Notes: a model not told the origin generated them from the letters alone. 64,000 bases of DNA from Microbacterium sp. GCS4 (GCF_001262495.1 NZ_LGYE01000002.1:610368-674367); one strand, 5' to 3'. Counted from the stretch's first letter, positions 1-10,862 are shown. Translations and numbers: made by a program.

Positions 1-375
1 GGTCTCCAGGGCCTCGCGGGGCGCAGCGACATGCGCGACATCCTCGCCGGGCGCGACAGCGGCGACGCCGCGGCGACCCTCGCGTTCGACGTGTACATCC
101 ACCGCCTGCGCGCCTACGCGGGTGCGTACATCGCCCAGCTGGGCGGGGTCGACGTGATCTCGTTCACGGCGGGGGTGGGAGAGAACGCGGCGGCCGTGCG
201 CGCGGAGGCCCTCGCGACCCTCGGGTTCGCGGGCATCGAGATCGACCACGGGCGCAACGTCGAACGGCGCCGCGGCATCCGTCGCATCTCCACGGACGCG
301 TCCCGGGTGGCGGTTCTGGTGGTGCCGACGAACGAGGAGCTCGAGATCGCACGGCAGACCTCCCGGATGCTCTGA
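1..375 (+). CDS. ackA: acetate kinase, C-terminal part (gene runs off the left edge)
   Basis: The reading frame is open from the first base and ends at TGA 373-375, giving the last 124 residues. Acetate kinase interconverts acetate plus ATP with acetyl phosphate in the cytoplasm (Pta-AckA pathway). The segment FTAGVGENA matches the family signature near the C-terminus (usually FTGGIGENS), and the helical tail ending in PTNEELEIARQT is typical. The start and the N-terminal ATPase half lie outside the window, so completeness cannot be judged. A pta gene would be expected just upstream. Confidence 0.9.
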   Translation, partial: GLQGLAGRSDMRDILAGRDSGDAAATLAFDVYIHRLRAYAGAYIAQLGGVDVISFTAGVGENAAAVRAEALATLGFAGIEIDHGRNVERRRGIRRISTDASRVAVLVVPTNEELEIARQTSRML

Positions 376-418
376 GCCCGACCGCATCTGGGGGTTTCCG
401 CCGCTCGCCGAGCCGCAC

Positions 419-424
419 TACGCT
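419..424 (+). promoter_or_regulatory. -10 box of the HAD-GH65 operon
   Basis: TACGCT fits the actinobacterial TANNNT consensus. A weak -35 (TTTCCG, 395-400) lies 18 nt upstream. It would give a leader of about 50 nt before the GTG at 480, which has an SD sequence (GGAGG 470-474). Prediction only. Confidence 0.4.
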
Positions 425-479
425 TGCACAGTGGCACGGAGATGGTGCCGGAACCCTCGTCCCTCTCCTGGAGGCTCCC

Positions 480-1265
480 GTGCCCGACGCACTGCCCGAT
501 CTGCTCCGCACCGACGGGGTCCTGTTCGACCTCGACGGCGTGTTGACGCCCACCGCCGAAGTGCACATGCGCGCCTGGAAGCACGTGTTCGACGAGGTCT
601 TCGCGCAGTGGGGCATCGAACCCGCCTACACGGATGCTGACTACTTCGACTACGTCGACGGCAAGAAGCGCTACGACGGGGTCGCGAGCCTCATGCAGAG
701 CCGCAACGTCGAGGTCCCGTGGGGCGCGGTCGACGACCCGCCTGAGGCCGAGACGATCTGCGGCATCGGCAACCGCAAGAACGCGGCCTTCGCCGCCTCG
801 CTGCGTGCCGAGGGCATCGCGCCCTTCCCCGGATCGCTCGCTCTCGTCGAGCAGCTGACCGCCGCCGGCATCCCGCTGGGTGTCGTGTCGAGCTCGAAGA
901 ACGCCGAGGAGGTTCTGGGTGCCGCCGGCCTCCGCGACTTCTTCCGCGTCGTCGTCGACGGCGTCGTGGCCGAGCGCGAGGGACTCGCCTCCAAGCCCGC
1001 CGCCGATATGTTCCGCGCCGGCGCCGTCGCACTGGGCGTCGATCCCGCGCGCAGCGTCGCGGTCGAGGACGCCACCTCGGGCGCCGCCTCGGCTGCCGCT
1101 GCGGGCTTCGCGACCGTCGTCGGCGTCGACCGCGGCGCCGGTGCCGAGGCGCTCCTCGCCGCCGGGGCGACCGTGGTCGTCGAGGACCTCGATGCGTTCC
1201 TCCCGGCATCCGATCCCACCCCGACCCCCTCGTCCGCACCCTCCGACTCCGAGGAGACCGCATGA
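480..1265 (+). CDS. HAD hydrolase, beta-phosphoglucomutase-like
   Basis: 261 aa. HAD motif I is DLDGVLTP with D17 and D19 as nucleophile and acid/base, followed by a helical cap. Motif II Ser lies in VVSSSKN, the motif III Lys in ASKPAAD, and motif IV is VEDATSGAASA. Start is GTG at 480, with GGAGG 5 nt upstream. Its stop overlaps the next ATG by 4 bp (ATGA 1262-1265), so it is translationally coupled to a GH65 phosphorylase. GH65 inverting phosphorylases release beta-glucose 1-phosphate and beta-phosphoglucomutase turns it into glucose 6-phosphate, so the context supports a PGM role. Substrate not proven. Confidence 0.85.
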   Translation: MPDALPDLLRTDGVLFDLDGVLTPTAEVHMRAWKHVFDEVFAQWGIEPAYTDADYFDYVDGKKRYDGVASLMQSRNVEVPWGAVDDPPEAETICGIGNRKNAAFAASLRAEGIAPFPGSLALVEQLTAAGIPLGVVSSSKNAEEVLGAAGLRDFFRVVVDGVVAEREGLASKPAADMFRAGAVALGVDPARSVAVEDATSGAASAAAAGFATVVGVDRGAGAEALLAAGATVVVEDLDAFLPASDPTPTPSSAPSDSEETA

Positions 1266-3760
1266 TCGACCGCGACCGCTTCCCCGTCGACCCCTGGCGC
1301 CTGATCGAGACCCGCTACTCCGAGGACGGGGTGGGCGAGACGCTCTTCGGCGTCGGCAACGGCTACCTGGGCCTGCGCGGCAACCACATCGAAGGACGCG
1401 GCGCGCACGAGCACGGCACGTTCGTGAACGGACTGCACGAGACCTGGCCGATCCGCCACGCCGAGCAGGCGTACGGGTTCGCGGAGGTCGGCCAGACCAT
1501 CGTCAACGCGCCCGACGCCAAGGTCATGCGCGTGTACGTCGACGACGAGCCCATCTCCTTCGACGTCGCCGACGTGCGCGAGTACCGCCGCACGCTCGAC
1601 ATGAAGACGGGCGTGCTCGAGCGCGTGCTCGTGTGGGAGACGCCGTCCGGCAAGCGCGTGCGTATGCGCGACGAGCGCATCGTGAGCTTCGAGGAGCGCC
1701 ACCTCGCGATCCTGCGGCTCGAGGTCGTCGTCGAGAACTCCGACGCCCCGGTCACGATCAGCTGCCAGCTGCTCAACCGCCAGGACGGCGCCGGCGTATA
1801 CGCGGGCATCCCGACCGAGGCGAAGAAGGGTTTCGACCCGCGCAAGGCCGAGAAGATCGCCGAGCGCGTGCTGCAGCCGGCCGAGCACTGGCAGGACGGC
1901 CTGCGCTCCGCGCTGTCGTACACCGTCGCGGCCTCCGGCATGACGGTCGCGGTGGTCGCCGACCACATCATCGAGACCGAGAACGAGTACACCTCGCGCA
2001 CGCTCATCGAGGAGGACATCGCCAAGAACGTCTTCCGGGTGCAGGCGAAGGCCGGTGTGCCGATCTCGATCACGAAGCTCGTGAGCTACCACTCCTCGCG
2101 CGGTGTGCCGCCGCGCGAGCTCGTCGACCGCTGCCGCCGCTCGCTCGACCGCGCGATGTCCGAGGGCGTCGACGAGCAGTTCCGCCGTCAGGCCGACTGG
2201 CTCGCCGCGTTCTGGGAGCGCAGCGACGTGCGGATCGACGGGCAGGATGCCGTGCAGCAGGCGACCCGGTGGTGCCTGCTGCAGCTTGCACAGGCGTCGG
2301 CCCGCGCCGACGGCACCGGCGTGCCGGCCAAGGGCGTCTCGGGCTCGGGCTACAGCGGCCACTACTTCTGGGACACCGAGATCTACGTGCTCCCGTTCCT
2401 CACCTACACCTCTCCGCAGTGGGCCCGCAACGCGCTGCGCGCGCGCGTGCACATGCTCCCCGCGGCCCGTCGGCGCGCGGCGCAGCTCAACGAGGCAGGG
2501 GCGCTGTTCCCGTGGCGCACCATCAACGGCGAGGAGGCCTCGGCCTACTACGCGGCCGGCACCGCGCAGTACCACATCAACGCCGACGTGAGCTTCGCGC
2601 TCGGCAAGTACGTGCGGGCGACCGGCGACGAGGACTTCCTGCGGCGCGAGGGCATCGACGTCGCGATCGAGACGGCGCGGCTCTGGGCCACCCTCGGGTT
2701 CTGGCGCTCCTCGCACGCCGTGCCGGGGGCGGAGGGCGCGATCGAGACCTTCCACATCCACGGCGTCACGGGGCCGGACGAGTACACGACCGTCGTGAAC
2801 GACAACCTGTACACGAACGTCATGGCGCGGTACAACCTGCGCTATGCGGCCAAGGTGGTCCGCGAGGCCGAGGAGGCGAACGGCGAGGAGTTCGCGCTCG
2901 TGCGCGAGCGCACCGGGCTGCAGCCGGGCGAGGCCGAGGGATGGGAGCGGGCGGCCGACGCCATGTTCATCCCGTACAGCGAGGCGCTCGGCATCCACCC
3001 GCAGGACTCGCTGTTCCTCGAGCGCGAGGTCTGGGATCTGGCGCACACGCCCGACGATCAGCGCCCTCTGCTCCTGCACTTCCACCCGCTGGTGATCTAC
3101 CGGTTCCAGGTGCTCAAGCAGGCCGACGTCGTGCTCGCGCTGTTCCTGCAGGGCAACCACTTCACGCCCGAGGAGAAGAAGGCCGACTTCGACTACTACG
3201 ACCCGCTGACCACGGGCGACTCGACGCTCTCCGCCGTGGTGCAGTCGATCCTCGCGGCTGAGGTCGGGTACCAGGACCTCGCGCTGGAGTACTTCGAGCA
3301 GTCCCTGTTCGTCGACCTCCACGACCTGCACCACAACGCGGCCGACGGCGTGCACGTCGCCTCCGCCGGCGGCGTGTGGACGGCGCTCGTGTGCGGCTTC
3401 GGCGGCATGCGCGACTGGGCGGGCGAGCTGAGCTTCGACCCGCGCCTCCCCGCGGACTGGCCGTCGCTGTCGTTCCCGCTGCAGTGGCAGGGCTCGGCTC
3501 TCGAGGTCACCGTCACGAAGGACGAGCTCCGCGTGCACGTGCGCTCGGGCGAACCCGTCCCGTTCACGGTGCGCGACGTCGCCTACATCGCGACGACGGA
3601 GGACGACGTCGTGGTGCCGCTCGCCGACCAGGGGCCGCTGATCCCCGGGCGTCCGACGCTGCGGCAGTTCGCCGATGCACGCCGGGAGGACGGAACCCGG
3701 CTGTCGGCCTCCGTGCCCGTCATCACGACGGCGATCCCGGTCATCGACTCCCAGGACTGA
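1262..3760 (+). CDS. glycoside hydrolase family 65 disaccharide phosphorylase
   Basis: 832 aa, a normal full length for GH65 (maltose, trehalose, kojibiose and nigerose phosphorylases). It has an N-terminal beta-sandwich domain, then an (alpha/alpha)6 barrel with FWDTEIY (glucose-binding loop) and GVTGPDEY, whose E507 corresponds to the general-acid Glu of maltose phosphorylase. A small C-terminal beta domain follows. The reaction expected from the family is disaccharide + Pi to beta-glucose 1-phosphate + glucose, cytoplasmic. It overlaps the beta-PGM-like gene by 4 bp, so the pair channels the product to glycolysis. No transporter is adjacent. Which disaccharide is used cannot be told from sequence alone. 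Confidence 0.9.
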   Translation: MIDRDRFPVDPWRLIETRYSEDGVGETLFGVGNGYLGLRGNHIEGRGAHEHGTFVNGLHETWPIRHAEQAYGFAEVGQTIVNAPDAKVMRVYVDDEPISFDVADVREYRRTLDMKTGVLERVLVWETPSGKRVRMRDERIVSFEERHLAILRLEVVVENSDAPVTISCQLLNRQDGAGVYAGIPTEAKKGFDPRKAEKIAERVLQPAEHWQDGLRSALSYTVAASGMTVAVVADHIIETENEYTSRTLIEEDIAKNVFRVQAKAGVPISITKLVSYHSSRGVPPRELVDRCRRSLDRAMSEGVDEQFRRQADWLAAFWERSDVRIDGQDAVQQATRWCLLQLAQASARADGTGVPAKGVSGSGYSGHYFWDTEIYVLPFLTYTSPQWARNALRARVHMLPAARRRAAQLNEAGALFPWRTINGEEASAYYAAGTAQYHINADVSFALGKYVRATGDEDFLRREGIDVAIETARLWATLGFWRSSHAVPGAEGAIETFHIHGVTGPDEYTTVVNDNLYTNVMARYNLRYAAKVVREAEEANGEEFALVRERTGLQPGEAEGWERAADAMFIPYSEALGIHPQDSLFLEREVWDLAHTPDDQRPLLLHFHPLVIYRFQVLKQADVVLALFLQGNHFTPEEKKADFDYYDPLTTGDSTLSAVVQSILAAEVGYQDLALEYFEQSLFVDLHDLHHNAADGVHVASAGGVWTALVCGFGGMRDWAGELSFDPRLPADWPSLSFPLQWQGSALEVTVTKDELRVHVRSGEPVPFTVRDVAYIATTEDDVVVPLADQGPLIPGRPTLRQFADARREDGTRLSASVPVITTAIPVIDSQD

Positions 3761-3785
3761 GCCGACTCTCCGCGACCGCTTCCAC

Positions 3786-3863
3786 CGACGCCCCATCTTG
3801 CCGCCCACGCCCCATCGTGCGGACCGCGCTCAGGTGGGGCGTCGGCGCGCAGATGGGGCGTCG
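3786..3863. repeat. nested inverted/direct repeat, motif GACGCCCCATC, four copies
   Basis: A 13-bp perfect inverted repeat (3786-3798 and 3851-3863) encloses a shorter one (3807-3814 and 3835-3842) built from the same ACGCCCCA core. Two copies point each way. It fills most of the 180-bp gap between the GH65 gene and dnaX and codes for nothing evident. It may act as a terminator for the upstream operon or be a dispersed intergenic repeat. Confidence 0.6.
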
Positions 3864-3928
3864 ACGGGGGAGCGAGGCGGAACATCGGATGCCGGAGCCC
3901 GGGCTGCCTCGATGTCGGCGGCACGCCG

Positions 3929-3934
3929 TAGGCT
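3929..3934 (+). promoter_or_regulatory. leaderless -10 box of dnaX
   Basis: TAGGCT ends exactly 6 nt before the GTG at 3941, so the predicted transcript starts on the start codon. No SD sequence is present. Confidence 0.55.
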
Positions 3935-3940
3935 GTTCTG

Positions 3941-6334
3941 GTGACCACAGCCCTCTACCGCCGCTACCGCCCCGAGTCGTTCGGCGAGATGATCGGGCAG
4001 TCCCAGGTGACCGATCCGCTGATGACCGCGCTGCGCGGGGACCGTGTCGGCCACGCCTATCTGTTCTCCGGTCCTCGCGGCTGCGGCAAGACCACGTCGG
4101 CCCGCATCCTCGCGCGCTGCCTGAACTGCGCGGAGGGTCCGACCGACGTCCCGTGCGGCACGTGCCCGAGCTGCGTCGAGCTCTCTCGAGCGGGCGGCGG
4201 GTCCCTCGACGTCGTCGAGATCGATGCAGCGAGCCACAACGGCGTCGACGACGCGCGCGACCTCCGCGAGCGCGCCACCTTCGCCCCGAGCCGCGACCGC
4301 TACAAGATCTTCATCCTCGACGAGGCTCACATGGTGACGCCGCAGGGGTTCAACGCGCTGCTCAAGCTCGTCGAGGAGCCGCCGCCGCATGTGAAGTTCA
4401 TCTTCGCGACGACCGAGCCCGAGAAGGTGCTCGGCACGATCCGCTCGCGCACCCACCACTACCCCTTCCGTCTCGTGCCGCCCGCCGCGATGCTCGAGTA
4501 CGTCGAGAAGCTCTGCGCCGAGGAGGGCGTCGTGGCCGAGCGCGGAGTGCTGCCGCTCGTCGTGCGCGCCGGAGGCGGTTCGCCCCGTGACACGCTCTCG
4601 CTGCTCGACCAGCTCATCGCCGGTTCGGATTCGCCGGCGGGCTCCGAGACCGTCACCGTGGCCTACGAGCGCGCCGTCGCTCTTCTCGGGTACACGCACG
4701 CGGCCCTGCTCGACGAGATCGTCGACGCTCTCGCCGCGGGCGATGCGGCTGCCGCGTTCCCCGCGATCGACCGGGTCGTGCAGACCGGGCAGGACCCGCG
4801 CCGCTTCGTGGACGACCTGCTCGAGCGCCTGCGCGACCTCATCGTGATCGCGGCCGTGGGCGACGGTGCGTCCGCCGTGCTCCGCGGCATCGCCGCCGAC
4901 GAGCTCGCGCGCATGCAGACGCAGGCCCGGTCGTTCGGCGCGGCACGCCTGTCGGGCACCGCCGACGTCGTGAGCGCCGCGCTCGACGACATGTCCGGGG
5001 CGACCTCGCCGCGTCTGCACCTCGAACTGATGGTGGCGCGGGTCCTCGCCGGATCCACGGATGCTGCCGCTGCGGGGCCTTCCGCCGGCGCGGCTCCGGC
5101 CGCGACCGCCGCTCGAGCGAGTGCGCCGTCGGCTCCCGCATCGAACCACACGGCACCCGCATCGACCTCGCCGGTCGCTCCGCGAGGGAGCGCCGCGCCC
5201 GAGACGACGGTCGAATCTGCGGCAGAGCCCGCCCCGGCATCCGAGACACGCACCCCGGCATCCGACGGCCCGGCATCCGAGCCCTCGACGCAGCCCGAGC
5301 CCGCACCCGCCCCCTCCGGCCCGGTCACCTTCGATCGCATCACGGCATCCTGGCCTGCGATCCTGACGCGTCTCGAGGACATCAGCCGCGCGTCCTGGCT
5401 GCTCGCGACCGCCGTGCAGCCCCTCGCGTTCGTCACCGAGACCGAGGTGCTGACGCTCGGGTTCACGAGCCAGCACGATGTGGCGAAGTTCAAGGGGACC
5501 ACGCCGGGATCGGGGCCCTCCGATCATCTGCGCACCGCGATCGAGCAGGAGGTCGGCGTCAAGGTCAAGTACCTCCCCGCGCCGATGCCGTCAGGCGGCG
5601 CACCGAGGCAGTCCTCGCCGTCGGCCTCCAGCGGGCCGACCGCCGATGCTCCCGCATCGGAGCCTGCGTCAGCCGGCCCCTCCCGCTCCCAGACCCGCAG
5701 CGACTCCGCGACCCCCGTGACGGACTGGGCGGTCGCCCCCATCCCGTCGTCGGCCGAGCCGACGAGCGCTGAGCCTGGAGTCCCCGCGGTGGAGCGGGCG
5801 GCCCATCCCTCGCCCCCGGACGCGGCCCAGGTCGCCCGAGGCGACGCCACGGGTGAATCGGCGACCGTGACCACGCCGTCGGAGCCTGCGTCGCCTGCCC
5901 CAGCGGTCCCAGCCCCCGCCGCATCGTCACCGACCGCGTCCGCCCATGCGCCGTCGCCGACCGCGCCGAACGGGCAGACGGCACCGAACGGGCAGACGGC
6001 GCCGTCCGGACCCGGGACCGACGACGTCCCCCCGCCGTACGACGATGAGCCTCCGCCCTACGACGACGAGCCGCCGTACGACCCCTCGTACGAGCCGGTG
6101 CCATCCTCCGCTGGCGGGTCGACCGCGGCCCGGAGCGCGTCCGCACCGCGAACCCAGGTTCAGGGGTCCGTGGTGTCTCCCACCCCGCGCGCCGCCCAGG
6201 CATCCGCCCCGGTCGTCACCGAGCGCACCCCGTCCGGTGGCGTGCAGCGCTACGGTGAGGCAGTCATCCGCCAGGTGCTCGGCGCGACGTTCGTGCGCGA
6301 AGAGCCCTACGAGCCCCCCGCGAGGTTCTCCTGA
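3941..6334 (+). CDS. dnaX: DNA polymerase III subunits gamma and tau
   Basis: 797 aa clamp-loader ATPase of the replicative polymerase. N-terminal AAA+ module: Walker A GPRGCGKT (44-51), zinc-binding Cys cluster at about 60-78, Walker B FILDEAH (124-130), sensor 1 FATTEPEKV. Domain III reaches about residue 370. The remainder is a long Pro/Ala/Ser-rich tail, interrupted by a conserved block beginning [11 protein letters not shown] (about 465) that resembles the tau polymerase-binding domain. The tail carries recent-looking repeats, TAPNGQ units (5963-5998) and PPPYDDE units (about 6029-6080). The GTG start is supported by the leaderless TAGGCT. It overlaps recR by one base (TGATG). Confidence 0.97.
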   Translation: MTTALYRRYRPESFGEMIGQSQVTDPLMTALRGDRVGHAYLFSGPRGCGKTTSARILARCLNCAEGPTDVPCGTCPSCVELSRAGGGSLDVVEIDAASHNGVDDARDLRERATFAPSRDRYKIFILDEAHMVTPQGFNALLKLVEEPPPHVKFIFATTEPEKVLGTIRSRTHHYPFRLVPPAAMLEYVEKLCAEEGVVAERGVLPLVVRAGGGSPRDTLSLLDQLIAGSDSPAGSETVTVAYERAVALLGYTHAALLDEIVDALAAGDAAAAFPAIDRVVQTGQDPRRFVDDLLERLRDLIVIAAVGDGASAVLRGIAADELARMQTQARSFGAARLSGTADVVSAALDDMSGATSPRLHLELMVARVLAGSTDAAAAGPSAGAAPAATAARASAPSAPASNHTAPASTSPVAPRGSAAPETTVESAAEPAPASETRTPASDGPASEPSTQPEPAPAPSGPVTFDRITASWPAILTRLEDISRASWLLATAVQPLAFVTETEVLTLGFTSQHDVAKFKGTTPGSGPSDHLRTAIEQEVGVKVKYLPAPMPSGGAPRQSSPSASSGPTADAPASEPASAGPSRSQTRSDSATPVTDWAVAPIPSSAEPTSAEPGVPAVERAAHPSPPDAAQVARGDATGESATVTTPSEPASPAPAVPAPAASSPTASAHAPSPTAPNGQTAPNGQTAPSGPGTDDVPPPYDDEPPPYDDEPPYDPSYEPVPSSAGGSTAARSASAPRTQVQGSVVSPTPRAAQASAPVVTERTPSGGVQRYGEAVIRQVLGATFVREEPYEPPARFS

Positions 6335-6927
6335 TGTACGACGGAATCGTCCAAGAGCTCATCGACGAGTTCGGTCGCCTGCCCGGCATCGGGCCCAAGT
6401 CGGCCCAGCGCATCGCGTTCCACATCCTGCAGACGCCGACTTTCGACGTCGCGCGTCTGTCCGAGCTGCTCACCGAGATCCGTGTGCGCGTGCGCTTCTG
6501 CGAGATCTGCGGCAACGTCGCGGAGCAGGAGCGCTGCGCGATCTGTCGCGATCCCCGGCGCAACACCGCCCTGATCTGCGTGGTCGAGGACGCGAAGGAC
6601 GTGGCGGCGATCGAGCGCACGCGAGAGTTCCGCGGTCTGTACCACGTGCTCGGAGGCGCGATCAGCCCGATCGCGGGCATCGGCCCCGACGATCTGCGCA
6701 TCGCCCAGCTCATGACGCGTCTGGCCGACGGCACGGTGCAGGAGGTCATCCTCGCCACCAACCCGAACCTCGAGGGCGAGGCCACCGCCAGCTACCTCAG
6801 CCGCCTGCTCACCACCATGCAGATCACGGTGTCGCGTCTCGCCTCGGGCCTTCCGGTCGGCGGCGACCTCGAGTACGCCGACGAGGTCACCCTCGGACGC
6901 GCCTTCGAGGGCCGGCGCGTGCTGTGA
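6334..6927 (+). CDS. recR: recombination mediator protein RecR
   Basis: 197 aa, the usual RecR length. An N-terminal helix-hairpin-helix ([11 protein letters not shown], 16-26) binds DNA. A Cys4 zinc finger uses C56, C59, C68 and C71. A Toprim domain begins at the VVEDAKD segment, and the Walker-B-like C-terminal part is intact. RecR acts with RecO/RecF to load RecA at single-strand gaps. The dnaX-recR order is the classic bacterial arrangement, and the ATG overlaps the dnaX stop. It also overlaps the next gene by 4 bp (GTGA). Confidence 0.97.
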   Translation: MYDGIVQELIDEFGRLPGIGPKSAQRIAFHILQTPTFDVARLSELLTEIRVRVRFCEICGNVAEQERCAICRDPRRNTALICVVEDAKDVAAIERTREFRGLYHVLGGAISPIAGIGPDDLRIAQLMTRLADGTVQEVILATNPNLEGEATASYLSRLLTTMQITVSRLASGLPVGGDLEYADEVTLGRAFEGRRVL

Positions 6928-7862
6928 ACGCCCAGGGCGGCTTCTCCCGACGCGGCTGGCTGCTCTTCGGGGCGATGGCGCTCCTGTGGGGCGTGCCGTA
7001 CCTGTTCATCAGCGTCGCGGTCGAGTCGTTCTCCCCGCCGGCGATCGTCGCCGGCCGCACGCTGATCGCGGCGCTCCTGCTGCTCCCGTTCGCGCTCCGC
7101 GGCGGTGCCCTGAAGGCGGCGTGGCGGCACTGGCCCTGGGTGCTCGCCTTCGGCCTGGTCGAGATGGCCGGTCCGTTCGTGCTGCTCGGCCACGCGGAGA
7201 TGACGCTGCCGTCCGGCATGACCGGGCTGCTGGTCGCGACCGTCCCTCTGTTCGCTGCGCTCATCGCCCTGGGCGGCGGCGACCGCGGCGTGCTCCGCCC
7301 GGCCCGCGCGATCGGACTCCTCGTCGGATTCCTGGGTGTCGCGATCGTCGTCGCGGGGCCCGGGCTGTTCGGCGGTCGGGTCAGCCTGCTGGCGGCGGGA
7401 GAGGTGCTCCTCGTCGCAGTGCTCTACGCGATCGCCCCGTTCATCGTCGCGCGCAAGCTCGTCGACGTGCCTTCGCTCGGCACCATCACACTGTCGCTCC
7501 TCATGATCGGCATCCTGTACCTCCCGATCGGCCTGCTCACACAGCACGAGGTGCCGACCCCCACCGCGATCGGCGCGCTCCTCGCGCTCGCGGTCATCTG
7601 CACGGCCGTCGCCTTCCTGGCCTTCTTCGCGCTGATCCGCGAGGTCGGTCCCGTGCGCGCGCCGCTGTTCACCTACGTGAATCCGGTCGTGGCGATCGTC
7701 CTCGGTGCGATCGTGCTGTCGGAGCCGCTCACCCCCGGGCTGCTCATCGGCTTCCCGCTCATCATCGCCGGCTGCTGGTTCGCCGCGACCGGCGGGCGAC
7801 TCCGTCCTCCGGCCTCCGCTCCGGCGGGGCTCGCGCCGGGGCCGGTGCCTCCCGCCCCCTGA
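6924..7862 (+). CDS. EamA/DMT-family membrane transporter
   Basis: 312 aa, with about ten hydrophobic helices arranged as two EamA repeats (first from [14 protein letters not shown], second from the [14 protein letters not shown] region). This is the drug/metabolite exporter fold in the cytoplasmic membrane. GTG 6924 overlaps the recR TGA, and no stronger internal start was seen. The frame stays open far upstream inside dnaX/recR, but that extension is a high-GC artefact. Substrate unknown. Confidence 0.85.
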   Translation: MNAQGGFSRRGWLLFGAMALLWGVPYLFISVAVESFSPPAIVAGRTLIAALLLLPFALRGGALKAAWRHWPWVLAFGLVEMAGPFVLLGHAEMTLPSGMTGLLVATVPLFAALIALGGGDRGVLRPARAIGLLVGFLGVAIVVAGPGLFGGRVSLLAAGEVLLVAVLYAIAPFIVARKLVDVPSLGTITLSLLMIGILYLPIGLLTQHEVPTPTAIGALLALAVICTAVAFLAFFALIREVGPVRAPLFTYVNPVVAIVLGAIVLSEPLTPGLLIGFPLIIAGCWFAATGGRLRPPASAPAGLAPGPVPPAP

Positions 7863-7916
7863 CGCGCCGCCCCTTCGACTCTCCTGCCGACGCGCCGCCC
7901 CCTCGACTCTCCTGCC
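7861..7916. repeat. two tandem copies of a 28-bp unit after the EamA gene
   Basis: Units 7861-7888 and 7889-7916 differ by one base (t/c) and a third partial copy begins at 7917 (GACGCG). The array starts at the last base of the EamA stop codon, so it looks like a recent duplication of the 3' end. The rest of the gap to lysC shows no gene. Confidence 0.8.
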
Positions 7917-8091
7917 GACGCGGGGCATTCGCGGCTCCGTCCTCACGCGCACAGATTCGGATGCCGGGCCCGACTCGCCGCAGCATCCCGATGTCCTGCG
8001 GCGTGTCGCGTGCCGTCTCCGAAGTCGTGCACGCGCGGACGCCGCTGAACGCCCGGTCGTCACATGCGCGGGCGGGTATATGCGCCGATCG

Positions 8092-8097
8092 TAGAAT
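8092..8097 (+). promoter_or_regulatory. -10 box of lysC
   Basis: TAGAAT, close to TATAAT, about 40 nt before the lysC start. No good -35 is visible. Confidence 0.4.
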
Positions 8098-8136
8098 GAG
8101 CGTGGGCGGATCCGCCCGACATCCCAGGGAGTGAAC

Positions 8137-9423
8137 GTGGCCCTCATCGTGCAGAAGTACGGCGGCTCGTCCGTCGCCGACGCAGAGAGCATCAAGCGCG
8201 TCGCCAAGCGCATCGTCGACACCCGTCGTGCCGGGCACGACGTCGTCGTCGCCGTGAGCGCCATGGGCGACACGACCGACGAGCTGCTCGACCTCGCGAA
8301 CGAGGTCGCGCCGATCCCCGCGCCGCGCGAGCTCGACATGCTGCTCTCGAGCGGCGAGCGGATCTCGATGGCGCTCCTCGCGATGGCCATCCACTCCATG
8401 GGCTTCGAGGCGCGCTCGTTCACGGGCAGCCAGGCCGGCATGATCACCGACTCCCAGCACGGCGCGGCGCGCATCGTCGACGTGACGCCCATCCGTCTGC
8501 GCGAGGCGCTCGACGAGGGGGCGATCGTGATCGTCGCCGGTTTTCAGGGCTTCAACCGCGACACCCGCGACATCACCACCCTCGGCCGAGGCGGCTCCGA
8601 CACGACCGCCGTCGCGCTCGCGGCCGCTCTGTCCGCCGACGTGTGCGAGATCTACAGCGACGTCGACGGGATCTTCACCTCCGACCCGCGCATCATCCCG
8701 CGCGCGCAGAAGCTCGACCACATCTCGAGCGAGGAGATGCTCGAGCTCGCCGCCAACGGCGCCAAGGTGCTCTACATCCGCGCCGTCGAGTACGCACGCC
8801 GTCACGGCGTCCTGATCCACGCCCGTTCGACGTTCTCGTCGGCCGAGGGCACCTACGTTCTGGGCGAGGGCATGAAGAACCCCCGCGAAGCCGAGGGAGC
8901 AGACATGGAAGAACCGATCGTCGCCGGGGTCGCCACCGACTTCAGTCAGGCCAAGATCACCGTGGCCGGGGTCCCGGACGTGCCGGGCAAGGCCGCGGAG
9001 ATCTTCAAGATCGTCGCGAAGTCGGGCGCGAACGTCGACATGATCGTGCAGAACGTGTCGGGCGCGACCACCGGCCGCACCGACATCTCCTTCACGGTCC
9101 CGAAGGCGGACGCGACCGGCGCGCTCAAGGCGCTCGCGGCCGAGCAGACCGAGGTGGGCTTCAGCAACCTCGTGCACGACGACCAGATCGGCAAGCTCTC
9201 GGTGGTCGGCGCCGGCATGCGCACGCACTCGGGCGTCTCGGCGATCCTCTTCGAGGCGCTGTCGGCCGGGGGGATCAACATCGAGATGATCTCGACCTCC
9301 GAAATCCGCATCTCGGTCGTGCTGCGCGACAGCGACCTGGCCGAGGCCGCTCGCACCGTGCACACCGCCTACGGCCTGGACGGCGAGTTCGACGCAACGG
9401 TCCACGCCGGCACCGGCCGCTGA
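8137..9423 (+). CDS. lysC: aspartate kinase, alpha subunit (full-length)
   Basis: 428 aa. Phosphorylates aspartate, the first step to lysine, threonine and methionine. The N-terminal kinase domain begins [15 protein letters not shown], the family start, with [10 protein letters not shown] and the GRGGSDTTA loop. Two C-terminal ACT domains (about 265-428) carry allosteric regulation, probably by lysine plus threonine as in Corynebacterium LysC. I chose GTG 8137 over GTG 8131 because GGGAG sits correctly before 8137 and the family begins at this residue. An internal start encodes a beta subunit (separate entry). asd follows after 285 bp containing a large hairpin. Confidence 0.96.
   Translation: MALIVQKYGGSSVADAESIKRVAKRIVDTRRAGHDVVVAVSAMGDTTDELLDLANEVAPIPAPRELDMLLSSGERISMALLAMAIHSMGFEARSFTGSQAGMITDSQHGAARIVDVTPIRLREALDEGAIVIVAGFQGFNRDTRDITTLGRGGSDTTAVALAAALSADVCEIYSDVDGIFTSDPRIIPRAQKLDHISSEEMLELAANGAKVLYIRAVEYARRHGVLIHARSTFSSAEGTYVLGEGMKNPREAEGADMEEPIVAGVATDFSQAKITVAGVPDVPGKAAEIFKIVAKSGANVDMIVQNVSGATTGRTDISFTVPKADATGALKALAAEQTEVGFSNLVHDDQIGKLSVVGAGMRTHSGVSAILFEALSAGGINIEMISTSEIRISVVLRDSDLAEAARTVHTAYGLDGEFDATVHAGTGR
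8905..9423 (+). CDS. lysC: aspartate kinase beta subunit from internal in-frame start
   Basis: Inside lysC, GAGGGAG (8893-8899) lies 5 nt before an in-frame ATG at 8905. Initiation there gives 172 residues covering only the two ACT domains. Corynebacterium glutamicum and Bacillus aspartokinases of this alpha2beta2 type are made from the same kind of overlapping gene, and 172 aa matches the known C. glutamicum beta length. The SD and frame are seen directly. Production of the protein is inferred from the family. Confidence 0.8.
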   Translation: MEEPIVAGVATDFSQAKITVAGVPDVPGKAAEIFKIVAKSGANVDMIVQNVSGATTGRTDISFTVPKADATGALKALAAEQTEVGFSNLVHDDQIGKLSVVGAGMRTHSGVSAILFEALSAGGINIEMISTSEIRISVVLRDSDLAEAARTVHTAYGLDGEFDATVHAGTGR

Positions 9424-9487
9424 CGCCGAATCGCTCGGCGCCTCCCTCCGTCTCCCCTGCCTCCGTCGCCACGACCATCGCGCGCAG

Positions 9488-9552
9488 GTAGGCGAAGGCG
9501 CCGGGGTAGGACGGTTCTGACGGAAACGTCCTACCCCGGCGCCTTCTCCTAC
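9488..9552. terminator. large hairpin between lysC and asd
   Basis: A perfect 20-bp stem (9494-9513 with 9527-9546), three further inner pairs, and an outer 5-bp extension (GTAGG 9488-9492 with CCTAC 9548-9552) after one mismatch. No U-tract follows. It could be a terminator or mRNA processing signal separating lysC from asd, or a dispersed palindrome. Confidence 0.6.
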
Positions 9553-9609
9553 GCCGGCGCGGGCATCCACGCTCACGCGCAGGTCCGGTTGCGGCCTCCG
9601 GCGCGATAG

Positions 9610-10779
<1,170 letters not shown>

Positions 10780-10850
10780 CGGCATCCCCGCGATACCGAA
10801 CCGGTCTGGTGGGACCGGCCCGCGTGGTCTGTCGCGCCGTGCCCGCGAAC

Positions 10851-10856
10851 TAGACT
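10851..10856 (+). promoter_or_regulatory. leaderless -10 box of mqo
   Basis: TAGACT ends 6 nt before GTG 10863, predicting a leaderless mRNA. No SD is present. Confidence 0.55.
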
Positions 10857-10862
10857 GTCCTG

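Noticed and set aside
671..3808. 1045-aa open frame on the minus strand opposite the GH65 operon
   Set aside because: It lies antisense to two recognised genes, has an Arg/His/Val-rich composition and no motif; high GC removes stop codons.
8092..8136. Lysine riboswitch before lysC
   Set aside because: The leader is only about 35-40 nt, far too short for the L-box fold.
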